Origin: JANPCX01 sp031431125
Lineage (GTDB): Bacteria > Pseudomonadota > Gammaproteobacteria > Burkholderiales > Burkholderiaceae_C
Reading direction: 5' to 3'
NCBI GenBank assembly: GCA_031431125.1
Contig: JANPCX010000077.1
Location: forward strand, 1-15,788
DNA length: 15,788 nucleotides
Part shown: positions 14,031 to 15,788 of the stretch, in pieces
Numbering within the stretch: position 1 is the stretch's first letter
Layout: every line of letters starts with the position of its first letter
The notes under the pieces: generated by a model
The model's database searches: none
Told to the model about the DNA's origin: nothing
The model's input: the letters and a program-made list of their open reading frames with translations, nothing else
Made by a program: the position numbers and the translations under genes

Positions 14031-15236
14031 TCAAGACGGCGCCAAACCATCCTCCCGGAACATGGCCTTGATGCCCCGCACCGCCTGCCGGATGCGGCTC
14101 TCGTTTTCGATCAAAGCGAATCGCACATGGTCGTCGCCATGGTCGCCAAAGCCAATGCCGGGCGAGACCGACACCTTGGCGCGGGCCAACAACTGCTTGG
14201 CAAATTCCAGCGAACCCGCCGCGCGGTAGAGCTCGGGAATGCGCGCCCAGATGTACATCGACGCCTTGGGCAACTCCACCGCCCAGCCGGCTTCAATCAA
14301 GCCTTTGTAGAGCACGTCACGCCGCTTTTGGTAGATGGCGGTGATGTCTTTCACGCATTGTTGGTCGCCTTCCAGCGCCGCAATGGCCGCAATTTGCAGC
14401 GGCGTGAAGGTGCCGTAGTCGTGGTAACTCTTGATGCGCGCCAAAGCCGCCACCAGGTCGGTATTGCCCACCATGAAACCGACGCGCCAGCCCGCCATGT
14501 TGTAGCTCTTGGACAGCGTGAAAAACTCCACCGCGATGTCCTTGGCACCCGCCACTTGCATGATGCTCGGTGCTTTCCAACCGTCGAACACGATGTCGGC
14601 ATAGGCCAGGTCGTGCACCACAAAAATATCGTGCTTGCGGGCCAGGGCGATCACACGCTCGAAAAAATCAAGCTCCACACATTGCGCTGTGGGGTTGCTG
14701 GGAAAACCAAACACCATCATCTTCGGCTTGGGGTAGCTGCCGCGTATGGTGCGTTCCAGCTCGGCAAAAAAGTCCACGCCAGGCACATTCGGCACGCTGC
14801 GAATGTCGGCACCGGCAATCACCGCGCCGTAGATGTGAATCGGGTAACTGGGGTCAGGCACCAGCACCGTGTCGCCGCGGTCCAAGGTGGCCAACATCAA
14901 ATGGGCCAGGCCTTCTTTGGAGCCTATCGTCACGATGGCTTCTTTGTCGGGGTCAATTTCCACCTGGTAACGGTCGCGGTACCAATGCGAGATGGCACGG
15001 CGCAACCGCGGTATGCCCTTGCTGGCCGAGTAGCCGTGGGTGTCGGGCCGCTGCGCTGCTTCGGTGAGTTTGGCAACGATGTGCGGCGGCGTGGCTCCAT
15101 CGGGGTTGCCCATGCTCATGTCAATGATGTCTTCACCACGACGCCGCGCCGCGGCCCGCAACTCGGCGGTGATGTTGAAGACGTAAGGGGGGAGACGATC
15201 AATGCGCGCAAAACGGCGCTGGCCTGAAGAGGACAT
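14031..15236 (-). CDS. alaC: Glutamate-pyruvate aminotransferase AlaC
   Basis: AlaC is a cytoplasmic PLP-dependent class I/II aminotransferase that makes alanine from pyruvate with glutamate as amino donor. The 401-residue protein is very close to E. coli AlaC from its start: RRFARIDRLPPYVFNITAEL, then DIIDMSMGNPDGATPPHIV and DTHGYSASKGIPRLRRAIS. Cofactor residues are visible: N181-P182, D209 and Y212 in VVHDLAYAD, and the Schiff-base lysine K243 in TLSKSYNMAGWRVGFMVG. The ending VRFALIENESRIRQAVRGIKAMFR is also conserved. The ATG at 15236 gives the best family N-terminus; a GTG at 15251 is in frame. In the direction of transcription it is followed by a repeat and the ProQ-domain gene. Confidence 0.95.
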   Translation of the reverse strand: MSSSGQRRFARIDRLPPYVFNITAELRAAARRRGEDIIDMSMGNPDGATPPHIVAKLTEAAQRPDTHGYSASKGIPRLRRAISHWYRDRYQVEIDPDKEAIVTIGSKEGLAHLMLATLDRGDTVLVPDPSYPIHIYGAVIAGADIRSVPNVPGVDFFAELERTIRGSYPKPKMMVFGFPSNPTAQCVELDFFERVIALARKHDIFVVHDLAYADIVFDGWKAPSIMQVAGAKDIAVEFFTLSKSYNMAGWRVGFMVGNTDLVAALARIKSYHDYGTFTPLQIAAIAALEGDQQCVKDITAIYQKRRDVLYKGLIEAGWAVELPKASMYIWARIPELYRAAGSLEFAKQLLARAKVSVSPGIGFGDHGDDHVRFALIENESRIRQAVRGIKAMFREDGLAPS

Positions 15237-15251
15237 GTGGATGACTTTCAC

Positions 15252-15305
15252 GTAAGCGCCCGGAACCGTCCGAGCGACGTTGTTGCGTGAGGCAACGTTG
15301 CAATG
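15252..15305 (-). promoter_or_regulatory. alaC upstream region with imperfect inverted repeat
   Basis: Just upstream of alaC there is an inverted repeat ACGTTG (15277-15282) / CAACGT (15293-15298), with further TTGC/GCAA pairing inside it. It could be a leader hairpin or an operator. No clear -35/-10 pair could be picked out. This is a weak call based on position and symmetry. Confidence 0.25.
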
Positions 15306-15641
15306 CTAACTGAAGGTGATCCGTGGGCCGCGCTGTTGCGCAATGGGGAGGCGCTGAATCCCCCGCGGCTTGCGGTACGAGAATTCGAGTCCTGCGAGGC
15401 CCAGGCCCAGGCCGAGGCCTAGCAAGGTGAGGGTGTTGGGTTCTGGGAGACCACGCCGAACCGCAGACTCCGCCCATCCCGCTTCGATCAGTGGCATTTG
15501 TACTGCCTGGTGCACCACATTGAGAAGTTGGCCCGAAGTGGCTGGCAGGGATATCCGCCAACTTGACGTCCAATGAAACCGCAGACCACTTCCACGCAGC
15601 GAGTAAATTGTCTTACAGTGAAACACCGCTCTCCTATTTTT
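15306..15641 (-). pseudogene. C-terminal remnant of a PEP-CTERM-type protein
   Basis: On the minus strand the frame ending at 15306 reads LPEPNTLTLLGLGLGLGLAG followed by LEFSYRKPR (starting at 15449). This fits the PEP-CTERM sorting signal: a PEP motif, a hydrophobic helix and a basic cluster. Such tails are recognised by exosortase and mark exported surface or matrix proteins. Upstream residues match nothing I know, no start with a ribosome binding site is visible, and the frame runs directly into the insertion-sequence end at about 15649. The gene therefore appears cut off at its 5' side. The 18 residues after the basic cluster are more than usual and may reflect a shifted stop. The helix is coded by a hexamer tandem repeat. 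Confidence 0.4.
15396..15419. repeat. Four tandem hexamers (GAGGCC/CAGGCC)
   Basis: On the plus strand the units are GAGGCC, CAGGCC, CAGGCC and GAGGCC. On the minus strand they encode alternating Gly-Leu in the hydrophobic helix of the PEP-CTERM remnant. In-frame slippage here would lengthen or shorten the membrane helix by two residues per unit. Confidence 0.6.
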
Positions 15642-15648
15642 CACTGAC

Positions 15649-15698
15649 CTGTAGAGAGCAAATGATCTGTCCGGAGCTGTAGCAAGTAATCTGTCCGG
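15649..15698. repeat. Tandem imperfect repeat at insertion-sequence end
   Basis: Two units, 15649-15674 and 15677-15698, both begin CTGTAG and end ATCTGTCCGG. The ATCTGTCCGG cores are at 15665-15674 and 15689-15698, 24 bases apart. Tandem words of this kind next to a transposase start are expected for transposase-binding sites. The outer boundary of the element is probably near 15649 but cannot be fixed without the other end or a target duplication. Confidence 0.5.
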
Positions 15699-15764
15699 TT
15701 TAGGGGAGGTGCGATGTTCGCACCACAACTGAGCCGGGCGCACTTGATGCAAGGAAGCCGGATC

Positions 15765-15788
15765 ATGAGATTTGAAGAGGTTTACGAG
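15765..15788 (+). CDS. Start of a transposase (ISNCY-type), cut by window end
   Basis: Only eight codons are present, reading MRFEEVYE. That N-terminus is characteristic of a transposase group annotated as ISNCY family, whose members begin MRFEEVYxxW and continue with a helix-turn-helix region. AAGGAAG (15751-15757) lies seven bases upstream of the ATG. The tandem repeat at 15649-15698 fits the left end of the same element. The call rests on eight residues plus context, so it is tentative. The rest of the gene lies beyond the window. Confidence 0.5.

Noticed and set aside
13119..15227. Long plus-strand open frame (702 codons) antisense to alaC and the ProQ-domain gene
   Set aside because: It crosses two well-recognised minus-strand genes and a repeat, has no family resemblance, and is the expected shadow in G+C-rich code.

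Overview
The window is a flagellar basal-body and export gene cluster from a Gram-negative bacterium. Family-level protein features (FliF/G/H/I/J/K, AlaC, a ProQ/FinO-domain protein), G+C-rich codon use and the repeat types point to Betaproteobacteria, most likely Burkholderiales/Comamonadaceae. That placement is inference from recognised patterns, not from a search.

Layout. Positions 1-243 are a repeat-rich edge. fliE (244-567) is on the minus strand and divergent from the long plus-strand run fliF-fliG-fliH-fliI-fliJ-fliK (838-7744). A 211-bp gap follows, then fliL-fliM-fliN-fliO-fliP-fliQ (7956-11553). Many of these genes overlap or nearly touch. A 667-bp non-coding spacer full of inverted repeats (11554-12220) then separates fliQ from fliR (12221-12982). 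Convergent with fliR on the minus strand is a ProQ/FinO-domain RNA-binding protein (12999-13748). Upstream of it are a paired palindromic repeat and alaC (14031-15236, minus), a PLP aminotransferase. The right edge holds the C-terminal remnant of a PEP-CTERM-type protein and the first eight codons of what I read as an ISNCY-type transposase, preceded by tandem end repeats.

How the genes work together. FliE, FliF and FliG build the rod/MS-ring/switch base. FliG, FliM and FliN form the C-ring. FliH, FliI and FliJ are the export ATPase complex. FliO assists assembly of the FliP/Q/R export pore. FliK sets hook length and FliL is a stator-associated membrane protein. The set is complete from fliE to fliR with no broken gene; the order and the divergent fliE match the enteric fliE / fliFGHIJK / fliLMNOPQR arrangement.

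Most interesting. I see no new multi-gene system. The unusual content is the repeats. A 120-160 bp structured repeat occurs three times: directly after the fliE stop, directly after the fliQ stop, and inverted just before fliR. The first two copies start with a terminator-like hairpin plus T-tract that carries a compensatory base change. The fliQ and fliR copies face each other, so they could fold the fliQ-fliR spacer into one long stem. Inside that spacer, and again between alaC and proQ, lies a convergent pair of 20-bp palindromes that fits the neisserial dRS3 pattern (ATTCCC-N8-GGGAAT).
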